NCBI RefSeq assembly: GCF_900176475.1
Contig: NZ_FWXX01000002.1
Location: forward strand, 694,560-758,559
DNA from: Tropicibacter naphthalenivorans
Lineage (GTDB): Bacteria; Pseudomonadota; Alphaproteobacteria; Rhodobacterales; Rhodobacteraceae
Direction of reading: 5' to 3'
Length of the DNA: 64,000 nt
The notes beneath the pieces were generated by a model. It saw only the letters and a list, made by a program, of their open reading frames with translations, had not been told where the DNA came from and did no database searches. Position numbers and translations under genes: made by a program. Below are positions 33,497 to 42,556 of this stretch, piece by piece; the stretch's first letter is position 1; every line of letters starts with the position of its first letter.

Positions 33497-34291
33497 ATGA
33501 TTACCGACAGCCATTGTCACCTCGACTTTCCCGATTTCAACGAGGAACGCCCCGAGATCATCGCGCGGGCGGTCGAGGCCGGTGTGCACCGCATGGTCAC
33601 CATCTGCACCCGCCTGCGCAACGAACCCCAAGTGCGCGCCATCGCCGAGGCCCACGCCCCGGTGTTCTACGCCGCGGGCACCCACCCCATGAGCGCCGCC
33701 GAAGAGCCTCTGGCCACGGTGGATGAGCTGGTCGCCCTGTCGCAGCACCCGAAATTCGTGGGCATCGGCGAGACGGGTCTGGACTACCACTACACCGCCG
33801 AAAGCGCCGAGATTCAGAAAGACTCGCTGAAAATCCACATCACGGCGGCGCAGGAAACCGGCCTGCCGCTGATCATCCACGCACGCGCCGCCGACGAGGA
33901 CATGGCGCAGATCCTGACCGAGGCGCACCGCGCCCGCCCCTACACCTGCGTGATGCACTGCTTCTCTTCGTCGCCGGAACTGGCCCGCGCCGCGCTGGAC
34001 CTTGGGTTCTACCTGTCCATGTCCGGCATCGCCACCTTCCCCAAAAGCCAGGAGGTCCGCGACATCTTTGCCGCCGCGCCCACCGACCGCATTCTGGTGG
34101 AAACCGACAGCCCTTACCTTGCGCCGCCGCCTTTCCGTGGCAAACGCAACGAGCCGGCCTATGTGGTGAACACAGCCAAGGTTGGGGCAGAGCTATATGG
34201 CCTGTCCTACGACGATTTCGCTGTCCAGACCGAGGCGAACTTTGACCGCCTGTTTTCCAAGGTATCCGCATGGGAGCCGACCCCCGCATGA
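33497..34291 (+). CDS. TatD-family metal-dependent nuclease
   Basis: A 264-residue amidohydrolase-fold enzyme with 3'-5' DNA exonuclease activity in characterised members. Metal ligands are in MITDSHCHLDF (HxH), GIGETGLDYHY, PLIIHARAAD, VMHCFSSS and VETDSPYLAPPP. The ATG at 33497 follows AAAGGAGCCGCCC. Its stop codon overlaps the ATG of the next gene (ATGA at 34288-34291), so the two are translationally coupled, a common pairing of tatD with a metallo-beta-lactamase-fold gene in alphaproteobacteria. Confidence 0.95.
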   Translation: MITDSHCHLDFPDFNEERPEIIARAVEAGVHRMVTICTRLRNEPQVRAIAEAHAPVFYAAGTHPMSAAEEPLATVDELVALSQHPKFVGIGETGLDYHYTAESAEIQKDSLKIHITAAQETGLPLIIHARAADEDMAQILTEAHRARPYTCVMHCFSSSPELARAALDLGFYLSMSGIATFPKSQEVRDIFAAAPTDRILVETDSPYLAPPPFRGKRNEPAYVVNTAKVGAELYGLSYDDFAVQTEANFDRLFSKVSAWEPTPA

Positions 34292-35091
34292 GCGCAGAGC
34301 TTGTCTTTACCATTCTTGGCTGTGGCTCTTCGGGGGGCGTGCCGCGCATTGGCGGCCATTGGGGCGCGTGCGATCCCGCGAACCCCAAGAACATCCGCCG
34401 CCGCTGTTCCATGCTGGTGCAGCGCGTCACCGACGCAGGCACAACCACCGTTCTGATCGACACCGGCCCCGACATGCGCGACCAGCTGGTCAGCGCCGGG
34501 GTGGGCCGTCTGGATGGCGTCGCCTGGACGCACTCCCACGCCGACCATGTGCACGGGCTGGACGACCTGCGCCAAGTGGTCTTCAACACCCGTGAGAGGC
34601 TGAACGTCTGGGCCGATGGCGATACGCAAAACGACCTACTCTCGCGCTTTGGCTATGCCTTTGTGCAACCCGAAGGCTCGCCCTATCCGCCGATCCTGAA
34701 CCTGCACACCATCCCCGATGGCCCGTTCAGCATCAGCGGCGCGGGCGGCGACATCACCCTGACCCCGTTCAAGGTGAACCACGGTGCGATCGACGCCCTC
34801 GGCTTTCGCATTGGTGATCTGGCCTATCTGCCGGACGTGGCCAAGATGAACGACGCGGCGTGGCCGCTGCTACAGGGGCTCGATTGCTGGATCGTCGATG
34901 CGCTGCGCCGCGACCCGCACCCGACCCACGCCCATCTGGCGCTGGCGCTGGAATGGATCGAGCGCGCCCGGCCCAAGCGCGCCGTGCTGACCAATATGCA
35001 CATCGACCTTGATTACGCGGCGGTCGAGGCCGAAACCCCCGCGCATGTCACCCCCGCCTTTGACGGGATGGTGCTGCGCTACCCCGACTGA
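34288..35091 (+). CDS. Metallo-beta-lactamase-fold hydrolase (PhnP-like)
   Basis: A 267-residue MBL-fold phosphodiesterase-like enzyme. It starts with the ILGCGSSGGVPRIGGHWGACDP landmark, then VLIDTGPDMRDQL, the zinc motif THSHADHVHGLDDL, and later His/Asp ligands in HGAIDALGF, PDVAKM and HLALAL. The family includes PhnP, which cleaves cyclic phosphodiesters. The ATG at 34288 overlaps the tatD stop. No phn genes are nearby, so a housekeeping role with TatD is more likely. Confidence 0.9.
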   Translation: MSAELVFTILGCGSSGGVPRIGGHWGACDPANPKNIRRRCSMLVQRVTDAGTTTVLIDTGPDMRDQLVSAGVGRLDGVAWTHSHADHVHGLDDLRQVVFNTRERLNVWADGDTQNDLLSRFGYAFVQPEGSPYPPILNLHTIPDGPFSISGAGGDITLTPFKVNHGAIDALGFRIGDLAYLPDVAKMNDAAWPLLQGLDCWIVDALRRDPHPTHAHLALALEWIERARPKRAVLTNMHIDLDYAAVEAETPAHVTPAFDGMVLRYPD

Positions 35092-35118
35092 CCGCCGCCA
35101 ACAAAGGGGCACCCGCCC

Positions 35119-36048
35119 GTGCAAGCGCTCTTAGACGTCATCCTGCCGGTCTTTATCGTCATCGGCGCGGGCTATCTGGCCAGTTGGCGCGGGTGGTTCC
35201 CCGAAAGCGCCGTTGATGGCCTGATGGTCTTTACCCAGACCTTCGCGGTGCCTGCTCTGCTGTTCCGGGCGATTTCCACGCTGCATCTGGAATCGCAGTT
35301 CGACCCTTGGATTCTCGTCAGCTTTTACACCGGCTCGGTGACCTGCTTTATCGTCGGGCTGCTGGCCGCGCGGCATGTGTTCAAACGCGACTGGCAGGAC
35401 AGCGTCGCCATCGGGTTCGTCTGCCTCTTTGCCAACTCGCTGCTGATCGGCCTTGCCATCACCGAGCGCGCCTATGGCCCGGACGCGCTGCAAGCCAACT
35501 ACCTGATCGTCGCCCTGCACTCGCCCATTTGCTACGCCATCGGCATCACCGCGATGGAGATCGCCCGCGCCGAGGGCGCCCCGGCTAGAGAGCTGCCCGG
35601 CAAGGTCGCGCGGGCCATGTTCCGCAACGCTCTGGTGATCGGCATCGCGCTGGGGGCCGTGGTGAACATCAGCGGCCTGCCCTTGCCCGGCCCGTTCACC
35701 GACGCGCTCGACATGCTGGTGCGCACCGCCCTGCCCGCGGCGCTCTTCGCCATGGGCGGCGTGCTGTTCCGCTATCGCCCCCAAGGCGACACCCGCATCA
35801 TCCTGTTTGTCTGCGCCGTCTCGCTGGTGCTGCATCCGACGATCACTTGGAGCTTGGGCAAGGCGACGGGGATTTCCACCTCTGCCTTCCGCTCTGCCGT
35901 TGTGACCGCGTCCATGGCGCCGGGCATCAACGCCTATGTCTTTGCCAATATGTACGGGCGGGCACGGCGGGTGGCGGCCTCCAGCGTGCTGATCGCCACG
36001 GGGTTTTCCATCGTGACCGCTTGGGTCTGGCTAACGCTGTTGCCATAG
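35119..36048 (+). CDS. AEC (auxin efflux carrier)-family transporter
   Basis: A 309-residue inner-membrane carrier with about ten helices in two inverted repeats, with no large soluble domain. The start is a GTG at 35119 (VQALLDVILPVFIVIGAGYLASWRGWFPESAVDGL), close to the AEC N-terminus. In bacteria the family moves dicarboxylates or malonate/malate. The substrate cannot be told from the sequence. It sits 27 bases after the MBL gene and 48 before a DMT transporter, so it may be cotranscribed. Confidence 0.88.
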   Translation: MQALLDVILPVFIVIGAGYLASWRGWFPESAVDGLMVFTQTFAVPALLFRAISTLHLESQFDPWILVSFYTGSVTCFIVGLLAARHVFKRDWQDSVAIGFVCLFANSLLIGLAITERAYGPDALQANYLIVALHSPICYAIGITAMEIARAEGAPARELPGKVARAMFRNALVIGIALGAVVNISGLPLPGPFTDALDMLVRTALPAALFAMGGVLFRYRPQGDTRIILFVCAVSLVLHPTITWSLGKATGISTSAFRSAVVTASMAPGINAYVFANMYGRARRVAASSVLIATGFSIVTAWVWLTLLP

Positions 36049-36096
36049 GGCGGCGTCCTGCCTAACGATAGCGCAAACAGTCGGAAAGCGCGGCTC

Positions 36097-37014
36097 ATGT
36101 CTCAGTCTAAAACCACCCTCGGCATTCTGTTCATGCTGGCCTTTTGCGTGCTGGCCCCGATCATGGACGCCTTTGCCAAGGCGACACCCGCCGAGATTCC
36201 CGTCACGCAGATCTTGGCCGCGCGCTTTGCCGTGCAAGTGATCGTGCTGTTGCCTCTGGCGCTGACCATGGGGCTGTCGCTACGAATGCCTTTGCGCGAT
36301 GCGGGGCTGCATCTGGCGCGGGCGGCGGCCTTGGTGCTGGCCACGGCGCTGTTCTTTACCGCCCTGCGCGCCATGCCCATCGCCGACGCCATTTCAATCT
36401 TTTTCGTCGAGCCGTTCATCCTGACGCTGATGGGCGCGCTGTTCCTGCGCGAACCCGTGGGCTGGCGGCGTCTGACCGCTTGCGCCGTGGGCTTTGGCGG
36501 CGCGCTGCTGGTGATCCGGCCCAGCTTTGGCGATCTGGGGCTGGTGGCGATGCTGCCCTTGGGGACGGCGCTGATGTTCTCGATCTACATGCTGATGACC
36601 CGGTCCATGTCGCAGCGGATGGAGCCGATCGTGCTCCAAGGTCATACGGCGCTGGCCGCCTGCGTGCTGGTGTTTCCGCCGCTGATCGTGATGGATGGCT
36701 CGGGCGCTGCGCTGTGGGATCCGGTCTGGCCCACGGGCTTTGCGCGCTGGTCGCTGCTGGGGGTCGGGATCGTGGCGACGGTCTCTCACCTGTTCTTGAC
36801 GTTTGCGCTGCGCTTTGCGCCGGCGGGCACCATCGCCCCGCTGCAATACCTGGAAATCGTCGGCGCGACGGTGATCGGCTATCTGGCGTTTGACGATTTC
36901 CCCACGCCGCTGACCTTTGTCGGCATCGCGATCATTGTCGGCGCGGGCCTGTACGTGTTCGAGCGTGAGCGCCGACTGGAGCAACAGCAAGACACCCCGC
37001 CACCGCTGCCTTAA
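36097..37014 (+). CDS. EamA-family (DMT) transporter
   Basis: A 305-residue inner-membrane protein with ten helices in two EamA repeats. Landmarks are VTQILAARFAVQVIVLLPLAL, AISIFFVEPFILTLMGALFLREPVGWRR and the C-terminal PLQYLEIVGATVIGYLAFDDFPTPLTFVGIAIIVGAG. Close to transporters of unknown specificity; the substrate cannot be assigned. Its stop overlaps the converging thiamine pyrophosphokinase stop by four bases. Confidence 0.88.
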   Translation: MSQSKTTLGILFMLAFCVLAPIMDAFAKATPAEIPVTQILAARFAVQVIVLLPLALTMGLSLRMPLRDAGLHLARAAALVLATALFFTALRAMPIADAISIFFVEPFILTLMGALFLREPVGWRRLTACAVGFGGALLVIRPSFGDLGLVAMLPLGTALMFSIYMLMTRSMSQRMEPIVLQGHTALAACVLVFPPLIVMDGSGAALWDPVWPTGFARWSLLGVGIVATVSHLFLTFALRFAPAGTIAPLQYLEIVGATVIGYLAFDDFPTPLTFVGIAIIVGAGLYVFERERRLEQQQDTPPPLP

Positions 37015-37700
37015 TCCGTGGCTTCCGGCCAGCGCGAGGGAGAGGCGGCAAGCCCCGACAGCAAGGCCGGCAGCGCCTCAATCGGCAAAATCACCAGCAT
37101 TTGCGGACGGTCCATGGCCAGCCGCACCGGGCCGCTCACCTCGTTCGAGGTGCCAATCCGCGCATTCGGGGCAAAGTCGATGTGGTCGATGGGCCATTTC
37201 AGCCCCTGTGAGCGCCCCCGCACCGGCCCCATAGGAAACAGCGACAGCCGCATCCCCACCGGCAAGGCCAGCGTCAACGACGGCGGCACCACGCAAGCGA
37301 CATCCTCGTCCCCGATCAGCAGACACAAGCGATCCGCCCGCCGCACCAGCACGGTCAGCGCCGCCAGTTGGTGATCCAACCGCGCCCCAAGGAAACCATA
37401 GCCCAGCACCAGAGGCGACTGGATATTGCGAAGACATTTATCGAAATCGGTACTGTCTTGTTCATCTATCTGGTGCACGATGCCCGCTGGCAAACCCAAA
37501 CGAACCTCAGCAGACAACGAATCCATATCGCCAATGATCACATCCGGCATCCGCCCCGCGTCAATACACCGCTGCGCCCCGCCATCGGCGGCCACAACCA
37601 CCTCTGTCGCGTTTAGCGCATCAATCAGCACGGCTGGGTCGCATTGCCCGCCGCCGACCAGAACCACTGGCTTTGATGTATGAACAATTTTAGATTTCAT
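37011..37700 (-). CDS. Thiamine pyrophosphokinase
   Basis: Transfers pyrophosphate from ATP to thiamine to make thiamine diphosphate. The 229 residues contain the catalytic sites VVAADGGAQRC (about 35-45), IIGDMDSLS and QDSTDFDKCLRN, and a C-terminal beta domain with GTSNEVSGPVRL. These motifs mark it as a TPK_catalytic family enzyme, the alternative to thiamine-phosphate kinase. The ATG at 37700 is the natural start. I see no TPP riboswitch upstream. Confidence 0.93.
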   Translation of the reverse strand: MKSKIVHTSKPVVLVGGGQCDPAVLIDALNATEVVVAADGGAQRCIDAGRMPDVIIGDMDSLSAEVRLGLPAGIVHQIDEQDSTDFDKCLRNIQSPLVLGYGFLGARLDHQLAALTVLVRRADRLCLLIGDEDVACVVPPSLTLALPVGMRLSLFPMGPVRGRSQGLKWPIDHIDFAPNARIGTSNEVSGPVRLAMDRPQMLVILPIEALPALLSGLAASPSRWPEATD

Positions 37701-37839
37701 GGCGAATTAATGTCAAATTGGGAAACAGACCACAATCAAGTCACGAAATGATACGCTCTCGGGCACAGATTCGGTCACGTTTGGTCTCGGTCGTCGTGGT
37801 AAACACACTGTTGCAGAACGTATGAAAGTGAGCAGGAAC

Positions 37840-40233
37840 ATGGTGAGTTCGAGCAAGATATTGACGGTTTCGTATGGAACCTTCTCGTGTACGGCCGAAG
37901 GCTTTGACGATCCGCTCGCCGTGGTCAAGGAAACCACCCATTTTTTCCGTGGCGTTGTGGGCGAGGATCGATTCTTTGGGGCCGAGCCGCCGCAGTTCGA
38001 CCCGGAACTGGCCTCTGAGATGATGCGCAACCAGCTGTCCGCCGAGATGGGCCAGGGCAAGCTGAGCATTGGCAATGCGGTTGGCGCTGCGTCCTCTGGG
38101 GCGTTGGCGGCGGCCTTGTCGGCAGGTCCGGCGCGGGCAGCAGCCCCCGTGGCCCCCGCAACCCAAGACGCGCCGCAGCCGGTCTATGAGGATAGCCTGC
38201 CCGACGACGACACGATCGAGGCGACCGCCGTTCTGACCGAACGCCCCCTGCCCGGCTCGGACCCCGAGGACTTAACCGAAGAGCCGCAAGACGACGCCCC
38301 GGCGCAGCCCGTGCTGGAAACGCCGGACATCGACCTTGGTGACTTTATGGCCGCGCAGTCCATGCCGGACCTGTCTGACGAGGCATCCGAGCCCGAGATC
38401 GACATCGTCGAGCCCGCCGCCCGCCTGACCCCGTCCAGCGACGTGGCGGCCAAGCTGGACCGCATCCGCGCCGTGGTCGCCGAAGCGCCCGAGGCCTATG
38501 ATGACACCTCCGAGGCAGAGACCGCCTATGATGCCAGCTACGACGATGAGGACGACGGCGAAGAGGTCGACGACGACGCGCTGACCGCTCTGCTGGGCGA
38601 ATTCAACGCCGATGACGACGAAGAAGAGCTGTCCGATGTCGCTCTGGCTGAGGCCGCCGAAGAGCTGTCCGATGACGACGCAGAGGATAACCTCTTTGCC
38701 GATACGCTCGCGGGCCTGATGCAGAATCAGGACTTCGACGACGAAGACGCCGCGTTGGACACCGCCCCGACGGCTGCGGGCGATGCGTTCTCGGCCTGGG
38801 ACGATGACGCCGAGGATGAGTTCCTCGACACCGCCGAGGACCCTGCGGACGACACGCCGAAGGCCGCTGAACTGGACGAGACCGACGCCTTCGATGACTT
38901 CGAAGACGAAGACGACGCCCTCCCCGAGGCACAGGCGGCTCCTGAACCCGCTCCCACGCCGGCCCCCGCGCCGAAACAGCCGATCCGCGCCCGCGTGGTC
39001 AAGGTCAAGCGCGCCGTCTTTGAAGAGGCGGTGAAATCCGGCCAATTCGAAGAAGTCGACGAGACCCCCGCCGCGCCGCAGTCCGAGGAAAGCTCGCTCT
39101 CGCCCGAGGAAGAAGACGACCTGGCCCGCGAACTGGCCGCCGTCAAAGCGGAACTGAACGGCGATTGGGATGACGACGACGAGGACGACGATTTCCTCGA
39201 CGACGCGCCCGCCCCCGCCGCGAAAACCGACGACTGGGGCTGGGACGACGAGGACGACGCAGAGGATCTCGCTCCGGCCGCAGCAGCGCCCGCGCCCGTG
39301 TCCGATTGGGATGACGACGACGAGGACGAAGACGACATGGCCGCCCCCGCGCCGCTGCGTCTGGACAACCCCGTCTCGACCCCGAAACGCCCGTGGGACA
39401 CCGACCTCGACGCGCTGGACGCCCGCGCCTCGGCCGCCCTTGGCGACGACGAGGACGACATCGACGCACTGGTCCGCGACAGCGCCCGCAAGGCCGTCAA
39501 GATGGCCAGCCCGGCCCGCGCCATGCTGACCGAAAACACCGTCGAGGATGACGACGCCTCGCGCATCCTGAACGAGACGAACAAGGAACTGGACGAACCC
39601 GAAGGCAACCGCCGCCGCACCGCGATTGCGCACCTGCGCGCCGCCGTGGCCGCGACCAAAGCCGACCGCCTGCTGGGCCGCAAAGCCGACAAGGAAGAAG
39701 AGATCGAGCCCTACCGCGAAGATCTCGCCAACGTTGTCCGCCCGCGCCGCCCGCAATCCGGTGCCCCCCGCACCGAACGCCCCGCAGAGGTGCCCGCCCG
39801 TCCGGCCCCGCTCAAGCTGGTGGCCGAACAGCGCGTGCCCTCCGACGAGGCGCCGCAACAGCAGGTGACCCCGGTCCGCCCGCGCCGCATCCAACGCAGC
39901 GCCGCCACCACCCCGCGCGAGGTACCTGCCCCGCAAGCGCCTGAAATGGATGGCGGTTTTGCCGACTACGCCGCATCCGTCGGCGCGGTCGACCTGCCCG
40001 AATTGCTCGAAGCTGCGGCGGCCTACATGTCCTACGTCGAGGGCCGCGAACAATTCTCGCGCCCCCAGCTGATGACCACCGTGCGCCAAGCCGAACAACA
40101 GGAATCGAGCCGCGAAGATCGCCTCCGCTCCTTCGGCCAACTCCTGCGCGAGGGCAAAATCGAAAAGACCTCCGGCGGGCGTTTCACCGCCTCGGACCGG
40201 ATCAGCTTCAAACCGGATCGCGCCGCAGGCTGA
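37840..40233 (+). CDS. Large acidic, mostly disordered Rhodobacterales protein, function unknown
   Basis: A 797-residue protein. The first 60 residues are a conserved-looking domain (SKILTVSYGTFSCTAEGFDDPLAVVKETTHFFRG), which I recall at the N-terminus of long uncharacterised proteins in Rhodobacterales. Then comes a low-complexity D/E/A/P-rich region (about 95-545) with repeated WDDDDEDE blocks, a basic Pro/Arg linker (about 590-700), and a C-terminal helical domain (LLEAAAAYMSYVEGREQFSRPQLMTTVRQ, REDRLRSFGQLLREGKIEK, GGRFTASDRISF) resembling a winged helix. I chose the ATG at 37840 because AGCAGGAAC precedes it; 37822 is also possible. Ends at a strong terminator. The role is unknown; some relatives are mislabelled CheA. 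Confidence 0.85.
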   Translation: MVSSSKILTVSYGTFSCTAEGFDDPLAVVKETTHFFRGVVGEDRFFGAEPPQFDPELASEMMRNQLSAEMGQGKLSIGNAVGAASSGALAAALSAGPARAAAPVAPATQDAPQPVYEDSLPDDDTIEATAVLTERPLPGSDPEDLTEEPQDDAPAQPVLETPDIDLGDFMAAQSMPDLSDEASEPEIDIVEPAARLTPSSDVAAKLDRIRAVVAEAPEAYDDTSEAETAYDASYDDEDDGEEVDDDALTALLGEFNADDDEEELSDVALAEAAEELSDDDAEDNLFADTLAGLMQNQDFDDEDAALDTAPTAAGDAFSAWDDDAEDEFLDTAEDPADDTPKAAELDETDAFDDFEDEDDALPEAQAAPEPAPTPAPAPKQPIRARVVKVKRAVFEEAVKSGQFEEVDETPAAPQSEESSLSPEEEDDLARELAAVKAELNGDWDDDDEDDDFLDDAPAPAAKTDDWGWDDEDDAEDLAPAAAAPAPVSDWDDDDEDEDDMAAPAPLRLDNPVSTPKRPWDTDLDALDARASAALGDDEDDIDALVRDSARKAVKMASPARAMLTENTVEDDDASRILNETNKELDEPEGNRRRTAIAHLRAAVAATKADRLLGRKADKEEEIEPYREDLANVVRPRRPQSGAPRTERPAEVPARPAPLKLVAEQRVPSDEAPQQQVTPVRPRRIQRSAATTPREVPAPQAPEMDGGFADYAASVGAVDLPELLEAAAAYMSYVEGREQFSRPQLMTTVRQAEQQESSREDRLRSFGQLLREGKIEKTSGGRFTASDRISFKPDRAAG

Positions 40234-40255
40234 TCCTGACCACCAAACAAGAAAA

Positions 40256-40283
40256 GGCCCGCCAAATCCGGCGGGCCTTTTTT
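40256..40283 (+). terminator. Rho-independent terminator after the acidic-protein gene
   Basis: GGCCCGCC (40256-40263) pairs perfectly with GGCGGGCC (40270-40277), loop AAATCC, followed by TTTTTT. Confidence 0.9.
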
Positions 40284-40293
40284 GTTGCAATTC

Positions 40294-40352
40294 GACAGGG
40301 TCGGCGGGTGGGCGCCTTTGGCCACAGGCCAAACAGACCAATCGACGACCTA
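40294..40352 (+). repeat. Nested-palindrome intergenic repeat, copy 2
   Basis: GGGTCGGCGGGTGGGCGCCTTTGGCCACAGGCC runs into AAACAGACCAATCGACGACC. Inner stem TTTGGCC-aca-GGCCAAA; outer arms GGTCG/CGACC. It lies just after the terminator above and reaches the 3' end of the DUF2842 gene, whose last codons it partly forms. Confidence 0.75.
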
Positions 40353-40580
40353 GTCCTGATCGCGGCCTTGATCCGGATCCGCCTGCCCAACGCCGCGAAA
40401 CACGAACTTGAACGGCATGGCCCATAGGAACCCAAGACCGACATAAACAAGCAATTCCAAAAGGATAGAGGGACGGTCCAGCAGATTCACCACCGTCACC
40501 GCCGCAACGATATAAAGCGGCAAGCCGACCAGCAAAATCACCAGCGACCACCGCCGCCGCGCTTTGTAACTCAAGGCCAT
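40350..40580 (-). CDS. DUF2842 small membrane protein
   Basis: A 76-residue protein with two transmembrane helices (WSLVILLVGLPLYIVAAVTVV and LLELLVYVGLGFLWAMPFKFVF). MALSYKARRR and the C-terminal GVGQADPDQ are family marks of DUF2842, which is confined to alphaproteobacteria and has no known function. It lies 15 bases after the purA stop on the same strand (ATG at 40580), so it is probably cotranscribed with purA. Confidence 0.87.
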   Translation of the reverse strand: MALSYKARRRWSLVILLVGLPLYIVAAVTVVNLLDRPSILLELLVYVGLGFLWAMPFKFVFRGVGQADPDQGRDQD

Positions 40581-40595
40581 CTCGTCCCCCTCCGC

Positions 40596-41891
40596 TCAAT
40601 CCTCAAAGGGATCGGTCACCAGAATCGTATCGTCCCGCTCGGGCGAGGTCGACAACAGCGCCACCGGGCAGCCGATCAACTCTTCGACACGGCGCACATA
40701 TTTCACCGCAGCCCCCGGCAGATCGGCCCAAGAGCGCGCGCCTTCGGTCGATTCGGACCAGCCTTCCATCTCTTCGTAAACCGGCACACAGCGCGCCTGC
40801 TCTTCGGCGGCAAAAGGCAGATAGTCCAGCGTCTTGCCGTCCAACTCATAGCCCACGCAGATCTTCAGCGTCTCAAAGCCGTCCAGAACGTCCAGCTTGG
40901 TCAGCGAAATGCCGTTCACACCAGAGGTCGCGCACGTCTGGCGCACCAGAACCGCATCGAACCACCCGCAACGACGCTTGCGCCCGGTGGTGGTGCCAAA
41001 CTCATGGCCCCGCTCGCCAAGGCGCTGGCCGTCCGCGTCTTCCAGCTCGGTCGGGAACGGGCCCTCGCCCACGCGCGTGGTATACGCCTTGACGATCCCC
41101 AGCACAAAATCGATGGAACCCGGCCCGATGCCGGTGCCCGTCGCCGCCTGCCCCGCGATCACGTTGGACGAGGTCACAAAGGGATAGGTGCCAAAGTCGA
41201 TGTCCAGCAGCGCGCCCTGCGCCCCTTCGAACAAGATGCGATCCCCGGCGCGGCGTTTTTCATTCAGCACCTTCCAGACCGGACCGGCATACTCCAGAAT
41301 TTTCGGAGCGATTTCCTTGAGTTGCGCCATCAGCGCCTCGCGGTCCACCGGCTCGATCCCCAGACCCTTGCGCAGCGGATCGTGGTGCTGCAACGCCCGG
41401 TCCACACGCGCCTCCAGCGTCGCCTCATCAGCCAGATCGGCCACGCGGATCGCACGGCGCCCTACCTTGTCCTCATAACAAGGCCCAATGCCGCGCCCGG
41501 TGGTGCCAATCTTGGTCCCCTTGCTGGCGGCCTCTTCGCGCGCCCGGTCCAACTCGCCGTGGATCGGCAGAATCAGCGGCGTGTTCTCGGCGATCATCAG
41601 CGTCTGCGGCGAAATATCGACGCCCTGCGCCCGCACCGTCTCGATCTCATTGATCAAGTGCCACGGGTCCAGCACCACACCGTTGCCGATCACCGACAGC
41701 TTGCCCTTGCGCACCACGCCAGAGGGCAGCGCGTGCAGCTTGTACACCTTGCCATCCACAACCAGCGTGTGCCCGGCATTATGCCCGCCCTGAAAGCGGC
41801 AAATCACATCGGCCCGGCTGCTCAGCCAGTCCACGATCTTGCCTTTGCCTTCGTCGCCCCACTGGGCGCCTACGACGACCACATTTGCCAT
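40596..41891 (-). CDS. purA: Adenylosuccinate synthetase
   Basis: Converts IMP, aspartate and GTP to adenylosuccinate in AMP synthesis. The 431-residue enzyme (normal length) shows the P-loop-like [11 protein letters not shown], the IMP-binding GGHNAGHT with the catalytic His, [27 protein letters not shown] and the GTP-binding [14 protein letters not shown]. The ATG at 41891 follows AAAGGACCTGGATT. A much longer open frame upstream (to 42143) overlaps the divergent gene and is not used. Confidence 0.98.
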   Translation of the reverse strand: MANVVVVGAQWGDEGKGKIVDWLSSRADVICRFQGGHNAGHTLVVDGKVYKLHALPSGVVRKGKLSVIGNGVVLDPWHLINEIETVRAQGVDISPQTLMIAENTPLILPIHGELDRAREEAASKGTKIGTTGRGIGPCYEDKVGRRAIRVADLADEATLEARVDRALQHHDPLRKGLGIEPVDREALMAQLKEIAPKILEYAGPVWKVLNEKRRAGDRILFEGAQGALLDIDFGTYPFVTSSNVIAGQAATGTGIGPGSIDFVLGIVKAYTTRVGEGPFPTELEDADGQRLGERGHEFGTTTGRKRRCGWFDAVLVRQTCATSGVNGISLTKLDVLDGFETLKICVGYELDGKTLDYLPFAAEEQARCVPVYEEMEGWSESTEGARSWADLPGAAVKYVRRVEELIGCPVALLSTSPERDDTILVTDPFED

Positions 41892-42033
41892 AATCCAGGT
41901 CCTTTCGGTGATCTCAAACCCGCGCCCGTATAATGCGCCTCCCTTGCGCGCGAAACCACTAAATCGCCGCAACGGGCTGGACAGCGGCCGGAACTGCCGC
42001 CACCAAAGGGAAAAACCAGACGAAAGAGACGAT

Positions 42034-42429
42034 ATGAGCTTCCTTCTCCGCTGGCTCTTTGCCTTTTTGTTGCTCAGCGCGACATACAACCCGACGCCGT
42101 TCAATTTTGTGCGCCTGTCCATGGCCAACTGGGAATCATCCAAATCGGTGATCGTACTGATGGGGCTGATCCTGCTTGTGGGCTACATTATCTACCTACG
42201 CGCGACGCTGCGCTCGATCGGGGCGTTCGGCATGATCCTTGTGCTGGCCGTCTTCGCCGCCCTCCTATGGGTCGCCGCCGATTTCGGCCTGATTGACCTG
42301 ACCGATCCCGGCCTTGCCACGTGGATTGCGCTCTTTGCCGGCAGCGTTGTCCTTGGCATTGGCCTAAGCTGGTCGATCATCCGCAAGCGCCTGTCGGGCC
42401 AGCTCGACGTGGACGAAGTCGAAGACTAA
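42034..42429 (+). CDS. Small four-helix membrane protein (DUF6524-like)
   Basis: A 131-residue integral membrane protein with four hydrophobic helices ([71 protein letters not shown]) and an acidic tail (LDVDEVED). The NPTPFNFVR segment and overall plan match small alphaproteobacterial proteins I recall as DUF6524; the name is less certain than the topology. The ATG at 42034 follows AAAGAGACGAT. It diverges from purA and is followed by repeat copy 3 and then secG. Confidence 0.75.
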   Translation: MSFLLRWLFAFLLLSATYNPTPFNFVRLSMANWESSKSVIVLMGLILLVGYIIYLRATLRSIGAFGMILVLAVFAALLWVAADFGLIDLTDPGLATWIALFAGSVVLGIGLSWSIIRKRLSGQLDVDEVED

Positions 42430-42435
42430 GGCCCC

Positions 42436-42491
42436 CGGGTCGGTGGGTGGGCGCCTTTGGCCGCAGGCCAAACAGAGCCATCCTCCGACCT
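42436..42491 (+). repeat. Nested-palindrome intergenic repeat, copy 3
   Basis: GGGTCGGTGGGTGGGCGCCTTTGGCCGCAGGCC runs into AAACAGAGCCATCCTCCGACC. Inner stem TTTGGCC-gca-GGCCAAA; outer arms GGTCGG/CCGACC. It starts within ten bases of the preceding stop codon and lies between that gene and secG. Nearest to copy 2 (40294-40352). Confidence 0.75.
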
Positions 42492-42556
42492 ACCCGCTTG
42501 CGCCGCCGCGCCCGATCCCCTACATACCCGCAAAACCGCAAACTCGTGCAGGTCTC

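Noticed and set aside
37701-37839. TPP riboswitch near thiamine pyrophosphokinase
   Set aside because: I could not find the THI-box core sequences; the leader is short and shared with a divergent gene.
38272-40599. Minus-strand open frame of 775 codons with Gly/Val-rich translation
   Set aside because: Complement of the acidic D/E-rich protein; the composition follows directly from GAC/GAG codons read backwards, and it overlaps the DUF2842 gene.
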